Source: Amycolatopsis mongoliensis (GTDB taxonomy: Bacteria; Actinomycetota; Actinomycetes; Mycobacteriales; Pseudonocardiaceae). Taken from it: 64,000 nucleotides of DNA. Where the stretch lies: assembly GCF_030285665.1 (NCBI RefSeq), contig NZ_CP127295.1, positions 1,860,001 through 1,924,000 on the forward strand, read 5' to 3'. Position 1 is the stretch's first letter. Each line of letters begins with the position of its first letter. The translations under genes and the position numbers were made by a program. The notes under the pieces are model-generated. The model saw only the letters and a program-made list of their open reading frames with translations. It did no database searches and was not told the origin of the DNA. Of the stretch, positions 8,023 to 15,850 are shown in pieces.

Positions 8023-8916
8023 GTGTCAGCTTGGCGTGGCAGGGATAAGAGTCAGGAGCTGGAACGGCTCGCCACGCTCGCGGGCGAGGCGTCGGCCGAG
8101 GCCGCCCACGCCCAGGTGGTTTCCGAACCGCCCGCTCCGCCCGCCCCGCCGGATCTCACCGCAGCCGCGTTCTTCGACGTCGACAACACGATGATGATGG
8201 GCGCGTCGATCTTCTACTTCGCCCGCGGGCTCGCGGCGCGGAAGTTCTTCACGTCGTCGGACCTGGCCGGGTTCGTCTGGGGCCAGATCAAGTTCCGGCT
8301 CGGCGGCCGCGAGAACAAAGAGGACATCAAGACCCACCGCGAGCGCGCATTGTCCTTTGTGGCCGGTCGCACGGTGGCGGAGCTGACGTCGATCAGCGAA
8401 GAGATCTACGACGAGCTGATGGCGGACAAGATCTGGTCCGGCACGCGCGCACTGGCCCAGATGCACCTGGATGCGGGCCAGCGGGTCTGGCTGGTGACGG
8501 CGACCCCGATCGAGCTGGCGGCGATCATTTCGCGCCGGCTGGGGCTGACGGGAGCGCTGGGCACGGTGGCCGAGACCCGCGACGGCGTGTACACGGGGCG
8601 TCTGGTGGGCGACCTCCTGCACGGCCGCGCGAAGGCGCACGCGGTGCGGGCGCTGGCGTCCCGCGAGGGCCTGAACCTCAAGCGCTGCACGGCTTATTCG
8701 GACTCGGCGAACGACATCCCGATGCTGTCGGCGGTGGGCACCGCGGTGGCGGTGAACCCGGACGGCGGGTTGCGCGACGTGGCGCGGGCACGCGGCTGGG
8801 AGATCCGCGACTTCCGCACCGGCCGCAAGGCGGCGAAGATCGGCGTCCCGTCGGTACTGGGCGCGGGCGCACTGGCCGGCGCGGTCGCGGCCGGAATGGC
8901 CTACCGCCGCCGCTGA
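8023..8916 (+). CDS. HAD-IB family phosphatase (SerB-like)
   Basis: A 297-residue hydrolase of the HAD superfamily, subclass IB. Motif I is [11 protein letters not shown] (Asp nucleophile plus acid/base Asp), motif II is LVTATP, and motif III/IV is [11 protein letters not shown]. The C-terminus has a hydrophobic segment ([17 protein letters not shown]) followed by basic residues, which could anchor it to the membrane. GTG 8023 was chosen because GGAGG ends 8 nt upstream; GTG 8017 is too close to it. The family hydrolyses phosphoserine-like or lipid phosphates. The neighbouring acyltransferase gene suggests phospholipid metabolism, but the substrate is unknown. An M. tuberculosis homologue (serB1) occupies the equivalent position. 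Confidence 0.88.
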   Translation: MSAWRGRDKSQELERLATLAGEASAEAAHAQVVSEPPAPPAPPDLTAAAFFDVDNTMMMGASIFYFARGLAARKFFTSSDLAGFVWGQIKFRLGGRENKEDIKTHRERALSFVAGRTVAELTSISEEIYDELMADKIWSGTRALAQMHLDAGQRVWLVTATPIELAAIISRRLGLTGALGTVAETRDGVYTGRLVGDLLHGRAKAHAVRALASREGLNLKRCTAYSDSANDIPMLSAVGTAVAVNPDGGLRDVARARGWEIRDFRTGRKAAKIGVPSVLGAGALAGAVAAGMAYRRR

Positions 8917-8919
8917 CGT

Positions 8920-9059
8920 GTCGACCCTTCAATCACGCGAGTCGACCCTTCAATCACGCGAGTCGGCTCTCTGATCACCGGCGCCGGCTGCGACTCGCGT
9001 GCCGGAAACGACGACACGCGTGATCAGGAAGCCGACACGCGTGATTGAGGCGACGACAC
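8920..9059. repeat. Compound inverted and tandem repeat (family E) between convergent genes
   Basis: GTCGACCCTTCAATCACGCG occurs twice in tandem (from 8920 and from 8941). Inverted counterparts follow. The segment at 8951-8968 pairs with 9030-9047 (18-nt arms, one mismatch), and CTGATCAC (8970-8977) pairs with GTGATCAG (9020-9027). The repeat fills the gap between the HAD gene (+) and the acyltransferase (-), so a bidirectional terminator role is plausible. I saw no second copy in the window. Confidence 0.75.
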
Positions 9060-9071
9060 GACGCCCGGGCC

Positions 9072-10166
9072 TCAGCCGCGGAAGATCGACTTCCGTTGCG
9101 AAAGGCGCTGGTACAAGGTCTGCTGGATCGACTCCCGCACCTGGTCCGTCAGCTGGAACACCAGCATCGGGTCCTCCACGGCCTCGGGGCCGTACGAATC
9201 CGTCGCGATCGGCTCGCCGAACTCGATGCTCCACTTCGTCGGGAGCGGGATCGCGCCCAGTGCACCCAGCAGCGGGAAGAACGGCGTCACCGGGAAGTAC
9301 GGCAGCCCGAGCATCCGGGCCAGGATCTTGATGTCGCCCAGCTTCGGGTAGATCTCCTCCGCGCCGATCACCGACACCGGGATGATCGGCACGCCCGCGC
9401 GCAGCGCCGCCGACACGAAACCGCCGCGGCCGAAGCGCTGCAGCTTGTAGCGGGACGAAAACGGCTTTCCGACGCCCTTGAACCCCTCGGGCCACACGCC
9501 GACCAGCTCGCCGCCGCGCAGGAGGCGTTCCGCGTCCGCGTTGCAGGCCAGCGTCTGGCCGGACTTGCGGGCGAACGAGCCCACCAGCGGCACCTGGAAC
9601 ACCAGGTCCGCGCCGAGGCCGCGCAGGTGCCGGCCGCCGGTTTCGTCGTGGACCGCCACCGCCGTCATCAGCGAGTCGAGCGGCAACGTGCCCGAGTGGT
9701 TCGACACCAGCAGCGCGCCGCCTTCGAGCGGCAGGTTCTCGACGCCGAACGTGTCGACGCGGAACCACTTCTTGTACAGCGCGCGCAACGGCGGCAGGAA
9801 CACCGCGTCGGTCAGCTCGGCGTCGAAACCGAACTCGTCGACCGTGTAGTCGCCGGTCAGCCGGTCGCGGATGAAGCCGAGCGCCGAACGCGCGGCTTCC
9901 GAAAGCGGCTCCGGGGCCGGCTGGTCCGCACCCGGGAAGGCGACGACCGGCGCGTCCACCCGGGCGGCTTCCTCCTCACGGAGGTCGCGGTCCGCTGCCG
10001 GCTTCTCCCGGCCAGGTCCGTGCAGGGGGATGACCTGCGCCTCGGCACCGCCCACTGTCTCCGCCTCGCTTCCGAAGTCGTCCAAGTCGTGCGGTCTGCG
10101 GTAAAAATCGGAGCTTCGCTCCGGGCCTGGGGCTCCGTCACCCGGACCCCCGGAAGGCCTGGTCAC
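9072..10166 (-). CDS. Lysophospholipid/glycerol-phosphate acyltransferase family protein
   Basis: A 364-residue protein with a ~110-residue low-complexity N-terminal region followed by a PlsC-type domain. The catalytic HX4D motif is NHSGTLPLD (about residue 158), and VGVWPEGFKGVGK is the acceptor-binding motif. GAIPLPTKWSIEFGEPI is typical of the mycobacterial-type branch. It transfers acyl groups to lysophospholipids or related lipids at the inner membrane. Its ATG overlaps the SDR stop by 4 nt (10163-10166), so the two genes form a translationally coupled operon. This SDR-acyltransferase pair is conserved in mycobacteria. Confidence 0.9.
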   Translation of the reverse strand: MTRPSGGPGDGAPGPERSSDFYRRPHDLDDFGSEAETVGGAEAQVIPLHGPGREKPAADRDLREEEAARVDAPVVAFPGADQPAPEPLSEAARSALGFIRDRLTGDYTVDEFGFDAELTDAVFLPPLRALYKKWFRVDTFGVENLPLEGGALLVSNHSGTLPLDSLMTAVAVHDETGGRHLRGLGADLVFQVPLVGSFARKSGQTLACNADAERLLRGGELVGVWPEGFKGVGKPFSSRYKLQRFGRGGFVSAALRAGVPIIPVSVIGAEEIYPKLGDIKILARMLGLPYFPVTPFFPLLGALGAIPLPTKWSIEFGEPIATDSYGPEAVEDPMLVFQLTDQVRESIQQTLYQRLSQRKSIFRG

Positions 10167-11209
10167 CGGCTCGACTGCCCGGTCGCCGCGGCGACGAGCA
10201 CCTTGCCGGCCAGACCCGCCAGCTTGCCGCCGTCGAGCACCGGCCGGAGCCCGCGTCCGACGATGTAGTCGTCGAACGCCTCACGCGTGGTCCACCGCGG
10301 GGTGTAGCCGAACTCGCTCTTCAGCTTCGTGATGTCGACGACCCGGCCGAAGTTCAGCAACCGGACCTGGTCGGCGGAGAAGTCCACCACCCGGGCACCG
10401 CGCAGAACCTTGCCGACCGACGGCACCACGCTCCGCGGCATCGGCAGCTCGACCCGGCCCGCTCGCCGGATCGCCTGTGACAGGGTGAGTACCCCCTCCG
10501 AGCCGACGTTAAAGACGCCGGGCTTGTCGTTCAGGGTCGCGCGCTCCAGCACGGCCAGCGCGTCCGAAGAGTGCAGCAGCTGGATGCGGGCGTCGTAACC
10601 GAAGACGGTCGGCACGACCGGCAGCGCGAAGTAGCGCGAAAGAACGGTGTCGGTCGACGGCCCGATGATGTTGGCGAAGCGGAACAGCGTCGTGGTGATG
10701 TCGGGACGGCGCCGCACCAGGCCGCGCACGTAACCCTCCATCTCGACGGCGTCCTTCGCGTACCCGCTGGAGGACGTCGGGATGAGCTCGGAATCCTCGG
10801 TGAACACCGCCTGCGAGCGGGCGCTGGCCCCGTACACCGCCGCCGTCGACTTGACCACCAGCTTGCGGACCAGCGGCGAGCGCTGGCACGCGGCCAGCAG
10901 CCGCATGGTGCCGATGACGTTGACTTCCTTGATCGCGGTGCGCCGCCCGGGCCCGGCCGGGTGCGCGGTGCAGGACGCGTGCACCACGGTGTCGACCTTC
11001 GCCGTGCTGATCACCTTGGCGATCAGCGGGTTCCGGATGTCCGCGCGGACGAATTCCGCGTGGCCCATGCGCTGCAGCACCGCCTTGTCCGGGGCGACCG
11101 TGTCGACACCGATGACCCGCTCGAAGTCGGGGTTGTTGCCCAGCCGGGCGAGGAGTTTCCCGCCCAGTTCGCCGGCGACTCCGGTGACGAGCACGATGTT
11201 CGACGGCAT
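10163..11209 (-). CDS. NAD-dependent epimerase/dehydratase (extended SDR)
   Basis: A 348-residue extended short-chain dehydrogenase. The NAD-binding motif is LVTGVAGELGGKLL near the N-terminus. STAAVYGAS supplies the catalytic Ser, and the expected YxxxK is SSGYAKDAVEMEGY, containing YAKD rather than a textbook YxxxK, so activity is uncertain. FRFANIIGP is a typical family segment. The M. tuberculosis counterpart is annotated as a galE-like gene, but the substrate is unknown. It is coupled by 4 nt to the acyltransferase. ATG 11209 is supported by length. Confidence 0.88.
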   Translation of the reverse strand: MPSNIVLVTGVAGELGGKLLARLGNNPDFERVIGVDTVAPDKAVLQRMGHAEFVRADIRNPLIAKVISTAKVDTVVHASCTAHPAGPGRRTAIKEVNVIGTMRLLAACQRSPLVRKLVVKSTAAVYGASARSQAVFTEDSELIPTSSSGYAKDAVEMEGYVRGLVRRRPDITTTLFRFANIIGPSTDTVLSRYFALPVVPTVFGYDARIQLLHSSDALAVLERATLNDKPGVFNVGSEGVLTLSQAIRRAGRVELPMPRSVVPSVGKVLRGARVVDFSADQVRLLNFGRVVDITKLKSEFGYTPRWTTREAFDDYIVGRGLRPVLDGGKLAGLAGKVLVAAATGQSSR

Positions 11210-11418
11210 GCGACTCCCTGCGGCGTAGGGCGTGGTGGGGGTGGACGATCACCCGAAGTGCGCGAGCCTGCACTCACTGGAAGCATCGCGCGGACACCCT
11301 TGAGATGTTACCGCTCTTCAGTGGTAGCTCCGGGTTGTCTTACGTGCTATTAACCGCTATTCCCCCGGAAAGCGATGAAGGCCTCACTCGAACGGGGGGA
11401 ACCGGCCCACCACATGGA

Positions 11419-11449
11419 CGTGGCCCGTCCAGGGACTGGACGGGCCACG
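11419..11449 (-). terminator. Hairpin after the bS22 gene
   Basis: A perfect 14-bp stem (11419-11432 with 11436-11449) around a 3-nt loop, about 18 nt past the bS22 stop on the minus strand. There is no U-tract, as is usual for GC-rich actinobacteria. Confidence 0.7.
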
Positions 11450-11466
11450 GCTACGCACGGCAGGTT

Positions 11467-11568
11467 CTACTTGCCGGCCTTACGACGCTGCACTCGCGTG
11501 CGGCGCAGCAACTTGCGGTGCTTCTTCTTCGACATGCGCTTGCGGCGCTTCTTGATCACAGAGCCCAT
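11467..11568 (-). CDS. Small ribosomal subunit protein bS22 (AURKAIP1/COX24 domain)
   Basis: A 33-residue, extremely basic protein, [20 protein letters not shown] followed by [13 protein letters not shown]. This is the conserved actinobacterial COX24/AURKAIP1 peptide found on the small ribosomal subunit in mycobacteria. ATG 11568 is preceded by AAGGAG at about 7 nt. It is too short for most gene callers but the sequence is unmistakable. The HTH gene lies upstream on the same strand, the order also seen in mycobacteria (Rv0500A-Rv0500B). Confidence 0.93.
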   Translation of the reverse strand: MGSVIKKRRKRMSKKKHRKLLRRTRVQRRKAGK

Positions 11569-11734
11569 GGGCGCTCCTTAGGTCGTCGTCGGTCACGCTG
11601 CCCGGCGCAGCGTCCAACGGGTGGAGCGCACAGGCACGAGCGGTCTTCCAGGTTACCCGTCACCCTGCGCGGGCCGGTCGGCGGGCACGTTGTAGCGCTG
11701 CGCGCCGCTGGCCACGGCGTGCCCGACCGCCGGT

Positions 11735-11950
11735 TCAGCCCACGTCGTAATACGCACCCTGGAGGTACTCGTGCACTGCTTTCTCCGGCACCCGGAACGA
11801 CTTGCCCACCCTGACGGCAGGCAACTCACCCGAGTGCACGAGACGGTAGACGGTCATCTTGGAGACCCGCATCAGCGTGGCCACCTCGGCGACCGTCAGG
11901 AACTGGACCTGCCCGACTGCCGGCAGATCCTCCTTCTTGTTCGGCGACAT
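11735..11950 (-). CDS. Small excisionase-type helix-turn-helix DNA-binding protein
   Basis: A 71-residue protein dominated by one MerR/excisionase-type winged HTH: FLTVAEVATLMRVSKMTVYRL, then HSGELPAVRVGKSFRV and EKAVHEYL. It is close to M. tuberculosis Rv0500A and to the small Streptomyces protein encoded near bldN (SCO3328/BdtA, from memory). Start ATG 11950 (MSPNKKEDLPAVGQ) has GAAGGA about 10 nt upstream. It is probably co-transcribed with bS22. Its target is unknown; a nucleoid or developmental role is an inference from context. Confidence 0.88.
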   Translation of the reverse strand: MSPNKKEDLPAVGQVQFLTVAEVATLMRVSKMTVYRLVHSGELPAVRVGKSFRVPEKAVHEYLQGAYYDVG

Positions 11951-12132
11951 GTTTACCGCGTCCTTCGACACGCGTCGCGCCACGAGGCTTCCCCACCTGT
12001 GGTACCGACACGCACGTGCTCTATCGAGAGTAGCGGGACTGGTGGGACTAATGCGACGCCTGTCACCGAGATGGGCTCCTACCAGCGCTAACGCATGAGC
12101 ACCCGCGCGTGCAAGACCGCAGGAATCGCCCA

Positions 12133-12693
12133 TTACGGCGAATCCGGACGCTCGGTGCCCGGCTCGAGCGGCAGCCGCAGCGCGCGGACCGTGAACGAAA
12201 CGGCGTGGTACCACCCGCAGACGAGCAGCAGGTCGAGCGCGCCGTCCTCCCCCACCGCGGCCACCAGGCCCGCCCACGCCTCGTCCGACAGGTCCGACGT
12301 CGCGTGCAGCTCGTCGACGGCCGCGAGCACCGCGCGGTCTTCCGGCGACCAGCAGCCATCAGCCGGACCGCCGGCCGCGAGCGAGCGGAGCTGGACGTCG
12401 TCGAAGCCCGCCTTCTCCGCGTACACGGCGACGTGCACGCCCCACTCGTAGTCGGCGCCGCACAGCGCCGTCGTCCGGTCGATGACCAGCTCACGCTGCC
12501 GGACGCTCAACGCCGAGCGCCGGGAGAAGTAGTAGCGGCCCCAGCTCGCGACCCCGCGGGCCAGGCCGGGACGCCGCGCCCAGACGCGGAACAACTGGAG
12601 GGGTGGCCCGAGTTCGCCGAGCACCGCGCCGGTCTCGGCGTCGAACGGCGGCTCGAGGGGCGCGATCCGCGGCTGCTTCGATTTCAGAGGCAT
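12133..12693 (-). CDS. Carboxymuconolactone decarboxylase (CMD)/AhpD-like family protein
   Basis: A 186-residue protein, MPLKSKQPRIAPLEPPFDAE... The segment SVRQRELVIDRTTALCGADYEWGVHVAVYAEKAG matches the CMD family core helix region; only a single Cys is present where peroxidase members have CxxC, so a peroxidase role is less likely. The C-terminal half contains a second related helical segment. It is divergent from the HxlR regulator with a gap of only ~40 nt and is probably its target. Substrate unknown. Confidence 0.8.
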   Translation of the reverse strand: MPLKSKQPRIAPLEPPFDAETGAVLGELGPPLQLFRVWARRPGLARGVASWGRYYFSRRSALSVRQRELVIDRTTALCGADYEWGVHVAVYAEKAGFDDVQLRSLAAGGPADGCWSPEDRAVLAAVDELHATSDLSDEAWAGLVAAVGEDGALDLLLVCGWYHAVSFTVRALRLPLEPGTERPDSP

Positions 12694-12733
12694 GACGGGC
12701 ACGCTAGCATCGGGCGCTTCGGAAAGGAAAGCA

Positions 12734-13066
12734 ATGACGACTCCCCTGCCCGGTCGCCCCGTCCGGGGTTCGACGACGGGCCGCCCGATCATGGCGCTGC
12801 TCGACCTGCTGGGCCGGCGCTGGACCCTGCGGATCCTGTGGGAGCTGCGCGACGGCGCGAAACCGACGTTCCGCGAGCTGCAGCAGCGGTGCGACGGCGT
12901 CTCGTCGAGCGTGCTGGCCACGCGGCTGCGCGAACTGGGCGAAGCGGACCTGGCCGACCACGCCGGCGACGGCTACGCACTCACCGAGCAGGGGAAGTCC
13001 CTGTTCACGACGCTCGTGCGGCTCGACGCCTGGGCCGCGGACTGGCGGCCCCGTCAGTCTTCGTGA
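12734..13066 (+). CDS. HxlR-family transcriptional regulator
   Basis: A 110-residue winged-helix protein. The HxlR core is visible: LLGRRWTLRILWELRDGAKPTFRELQQR, then GVSSSVLATRLRELGEADL and the wing GYALTEQGKSL. The start ATG 12734 follows GGAAAGGAAA. HxlR proteins usually respond to small electrophiles or redox signals and control an adjacent divergent gene, here the CMD-family gene. Its 3' end overlaps the convergent proC stop by 13 nt, so the two transcripts must overlap. Confidence 0.88.
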   Translation: MTTPLPGRPVRGSTTGRPIMALLDLLGRRWTLRILWELRDGAKPTFRELQQRCDGVSSSVLATRLRELGEADLADHAGDGYALTEQGKSLFTTLVRLDAWAADWRPRQSS

Positions 13067-13863
13067 GCCTTGCCGAGCGCCTCGGACCGGTCCTTCGCCG
13101 CCTCGATCGCGTCGAGCAACGCGGCCCGGACGCCGTGCTTTTCCAGTTCGCGGATCGCGTTGATGGTCGTGCCCGCCGGCGACGTCACGGCCTCGCGCAG
13201 CAGCACCGGGTGCTCGTCGGACTCGGCCAGCATCTTCGCCGCGCCGACGGCCGACTGGATGATCAGCTGCCCGGCCAGCGCCCGCGGCAGCCCCAGCAGG
13301 ATGCCGGCGTCGATCATGGCCTCGACCAGGTAGAAGAAGTACGCCGGGCCGGACCCGGACAACGCCGTGACCGCGTCCTGCTGGCCCTCGGGCACCTCGA
13401 CGACCTGGCCGACGTGCGAGAGCAGGTCGCGCACGACCGCGAGGTGGTCCGCCGTGGCCCAGCGACCCGCCGAAATCGCGCTCATGGCCTCGTTGACCAG
13501 CATCGGCGTGTTCGGCATGACCCGCACCACCGGGACGCCCTCGGCCAGCCGGCGCTCGTACAGCGACGTCGGCAGGCCCGCGCACAGCGACACGACCAGC
13601 GACGACGGGCTCAGCAGCGGCGCGAGCTCGTCGAGCACCGGGTCGATGTCCTGCGGCTTCACGGCCACGACCAGGACGTCGGCCTGCTTCGCGGCTTCCT
13701 CGACCTCGACGCCGCGGATGCCGTAGCGCGCGGTCAGCTCCTCGACGCGCGCCGGGTACCGCTCGGTGAAGAGGAGGTCGCCCGGCTCGTGGCCGCCGTG
13801 CAGCAGCCCCGAGAGCAACGCCTCGCCGATCTTGCCCGCACCCAGCACCGCGATGACCGTCAT
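13054..13863 (-). CDS. proC: Pyrroline-5-carboxylate reductase
   Basis: The last step of proline synthesis, reduction of 1-pyrroline-5-carboxylate with NAD(P)H. The Rossmann motif is VLGAGKIGEALLSGL at the N-terminus, followed by VVAVKPQDI. The substrate-site signature is ALSGSGPAYFFYLVEAMIDAG, then REAVTSPAGTTINAIRELE near the C-terminus. The 269-residue length is normal. It sits between the HTH/bS22 genes and the TIM-barrel gene, as in mycobacteria. The 13-nt convergent overlap with hxlR is unusual. Confidence 0.96.
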   Translation of the reverse strand: MTVIAVLGAGKIGEALLSGLLHGGHEPGDLLFTERYPARVEELTARYGIRGVEVEEAAKQADVLVVAVKPQDIDPVLDELAPLLSPSSLVVSLCAGLPTSLYERRLAEGVPVVRVMPNTPMLVNEAMSAISAGRWATADHLAVVRDLLSHVGQVVEVPEGQQDAVTALSGSGPAYFFYLVEAMIDAGILLGLPRALAGQLIIQSAVGAAKMLAESDEHPVLLREAVTSPAGTTINAIRELEKHGVRAALLDAIEAAKDRSEALGKAHED

Positions 13864-13887
13864 GGCGTAGAGCGTGCCAAACGCGGC

Positions 13888-14715
13888 TCAGCCGCCCGGG
13901 GCCGGGGCGAGCCCGAGCTGCCGGGCCTGGCACACCAGCCGGCCCTGCGAGTCGACGACCGTGGCGTCGGAGTCGAACCACGACTCGTGCACCGACCGGG
14001 ACTCGACGACCACCCGCAGCCAGCCCGGGGCCGGGCGGGTGCGCAGCAGGGCCGTCAGCTGCACCGTCGGGGCCCAGCCGATCCGGCCGAGGTTCATCAC
14101 CACCGGCGGGTTGACGTCGGAGGCGAGCAGCGAGAAGTACGGGTCGACGAGGCCGTGGCGCGGCCGGACCCACAGCCGCATCCGCGGCGGCTCGCCGGTG
14201 CGCCCGGCCAGGTAGCCCGCGGTCGCCGGGTCGAGCCGCACCTCGCAGCCCTTGGCCAGGTTGAACGGGCCCTCGGTGCTCTCGGCCATGGCGAGCGCGC
14301 CGGGCGGGGGCTCGGCGGGCATCGACGGCACGTCCGTCCACTCCGGGCGCCGCATCGGCAGCCGCCCGGTGGTCACCCTGGCCTCGACGCAGCTGCGGCC
14401 GCGCTGCTCCAGCCGGACCTCGACGACCGTCGCGCGGCGGCCGACCTTCCGGACGTCCGTGCGCAGCAGCACCGGGCCGAGCGCGGGCGCGTGCAGGAAC
14501 TCCGCGCTGACGACCAGCGGCTCCGCGTGCGGCTCACCCCGTTCGTGCAGCGCGGCGACCGCCGCCTTGGCCAGCAGGGCCAGCAGGAAACCCCCGTGCG
14601 GGTGCGAGCCGATGGCCCATTCCGCACGCAGCACCGCGGTGAAGGTGCCGTCCCCCAGCGACCGCGCCACACTCGCCGTGTCGAAGGACACGGCGGTGCC
14701 GTCCGTTCCGCTCAC
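13888..14715 (-). CDS. Acyl-CoA thioesterase-like double hot-dog protein
   Basis: A 275-residue protein resembling the TesB/4HBT_3 family. The first hot-dog begins AEWAIGSHPHGGFLLALLAKAA, with VVSAEFLHAP and VRKVGRRATVVEVRLEQ; the second contains NLGRIGWAPTVQLTALLRTRP and VVESRSVHESWFDSDATVVDSQGRLVCQARQ. It would hydrolyse acyl-CoA thioesters in the cytosol. It lies 24 nt upstream of proC on the same strand and is likely co-transcribed, though no metabolic link is obvious. Start ATG 14715. Confidence 0.85.
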   Translation of the reverse strand: MSGTDGTAVSFDTASVARSLGDGTFTAVLRAEWAIGSHPHGGFLLALLAKAAVAALHERGEPHAEPLVVSAEFLHAPALGPVLLRTDVRKVGRRATVVEVRLEQRGRSCVEARVTTGRLPMRRPEWTDVPSMPAEPPPGALAMAESTEGPFNLAKGCEVRLDPATAGYLAGRTGEPPRMRLWVRPRHGLVDPYFSLLASDVNPPVVMNLGRIGWAPTVQLTALLRTRPAPGWLRVVVESRSVHESWFDSDATVVDSQGRLVCQARQLGLAPAPGG

Positions 14716-14848
14716 GAACGCGCCGTGCCAACGGGGGAATCCGGAGAGGTGACGATCAACGAGCGCGACGGGTTCACAGCCGGAACTTTACGTGTTCCGC
14801 CGGGATTAATGGACCCGGGAGTAGTCGTGTCCAAGCGAAAGCGCGCAA

Positions 14849-15661
14849 TTACTGCCCGAGGTGGAATCGCGCGAACAGCAATGCCTCCGCCAGATCCCGG
14901 ACCCGCTGGGCGCCGGTGACGGCGTGCCGGGTGTTGATCTCCAGCACGATCTGCCCGGCGAAACCGCTGCTGACCAGCTTCTCCAGGAGCTGGGCGCAGG
15001 GCTGGCCACCACGACCGGGCACCAGGTGTTCGTCCTTCGGCAGGCCGGTGCCGTCGGCCAGATGGAGGTGTGAGAGTCCTTCGCCCATCCGCTCGGCCAG
15101 TGCGAGGGCGTCCATCCGGGCTGCCGCTGTGTGGGACAGGTCGAGCGTGTAGTGCCGGAAACCGACGTCCGTCGGGTCGATCGACGGCCGGAACGCGGAG
15201 ACGCGGGAATTCTTCGAACCGCCCGGCGGGCGCACCTTGAACATGTTCTCGACGGCGATTTCGATCCCGCTGGACTCCTCCAGCTCGTCGACGAGATCAC
15301 CGAAGGCGTCACCGTAGCGGCGCTGCCACCGGAACGGCGGGTGCACGACGACGGTGCGCGCGCCGAGCTCGAGAGCGGCGTCGACGGACATCCGCAGCCG
15401 CACCTCGGGGTCGGGCGACCAGATCCGCTGGGTGATCAGCAGCGACGGCGAGTGGATGGACAGCACGGGCACCCCGGTGCGCCGAGACCACCGGCGAAGG
15501 GCGCTGACGTCCTGGCTGACCGGGTCGGCCCAGACCATCACCTCGACGCCGTCGTACCCGAGTTCGGCGGCGATCTCGAAGGCGGTCCCGGCCTTGAGGG
15601 GCCACACGGACGCCGTGCTGAGCCCGACGGGGACCGGCTTCTCGTCTGTCACGCGCGCCAT
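14849..15661 (-). CDS. Sugar phosphate isomerase/epimerase-like TIM-barrel protein
   Basis: A 270-residue AP-endonuclease-2/xylose-isomerase-like TIM barrel: VGLSTASVWPLKAGTAFEIA, GYDGVEVMVW, VLSIHSPS, TVVVHPPFRWQ, IEIAVENMF and IVLEINTRH follow the order of the barrel strands, with His and Glu residues positioned as metal ligands. The M. tuberculosis counterpart (Rv0498) has the same neighbours and no known substrate. Start ATG 15661. Confidence 0.85.
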   Translation of the reverse strand: MARVTDEKPVPVGLSTASVWPLKAGTAFEIAAELGYDGVEVMVWADPVSQDVSALRRWSRRTGVPVLSIHSPSLLITQRIWSPDPEVRLRMSVDAALELGARTVVVHPPFRWQRRYGDAFGDLVDELEESSGIEIAVENMFKVRPPGGSKNSRVSAFRPSIDPTDVGFRHYTLDLSHTAAARMDALALAERMGEGLSHLHLADGTGLPKDEHLVPGRGGQPCAQLLEKLVSSGFAGQIVLEINTRHAVTGAQRVRDLAEALLFARFHLGQ

Positions 15662-15751
15662 CCTGCCTCGTCACCGAGGGTGCGGAGCAGGGGCGTGCGC
15701 CGAGGGGGACTTGGGTCACGACGCCGGGCTGGGCGAGGCGGCGGCCCGAAC

Positions 15752-15804
15752 GTCGTGAATGACTCATTCACGTCGTCGGACGAGGTGAATGAGTCATTCA
15801 CGAC
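15752..15804. repeat. Palindromic element family B, copy 1
   Basis: Two 20-nt arms (15752-15771, GTCGTGAATGACTCATTCAC, and its exact complement at 15785-15804) around a 13-nt spacer. Each arm also contains a smaller palindrome, GTGAATGA-S-TCATTCAC. It lies just past the 3' end of the Pro-rich membrane protein gene. Related copies are at 24558-24612 and 59590-59640. Confidence 0.88.
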
Positions 15805-15850
15805 ACGCGACCGCGCCGCCGACCCGTTCGCGCCATCAGGCGGGGGGACG

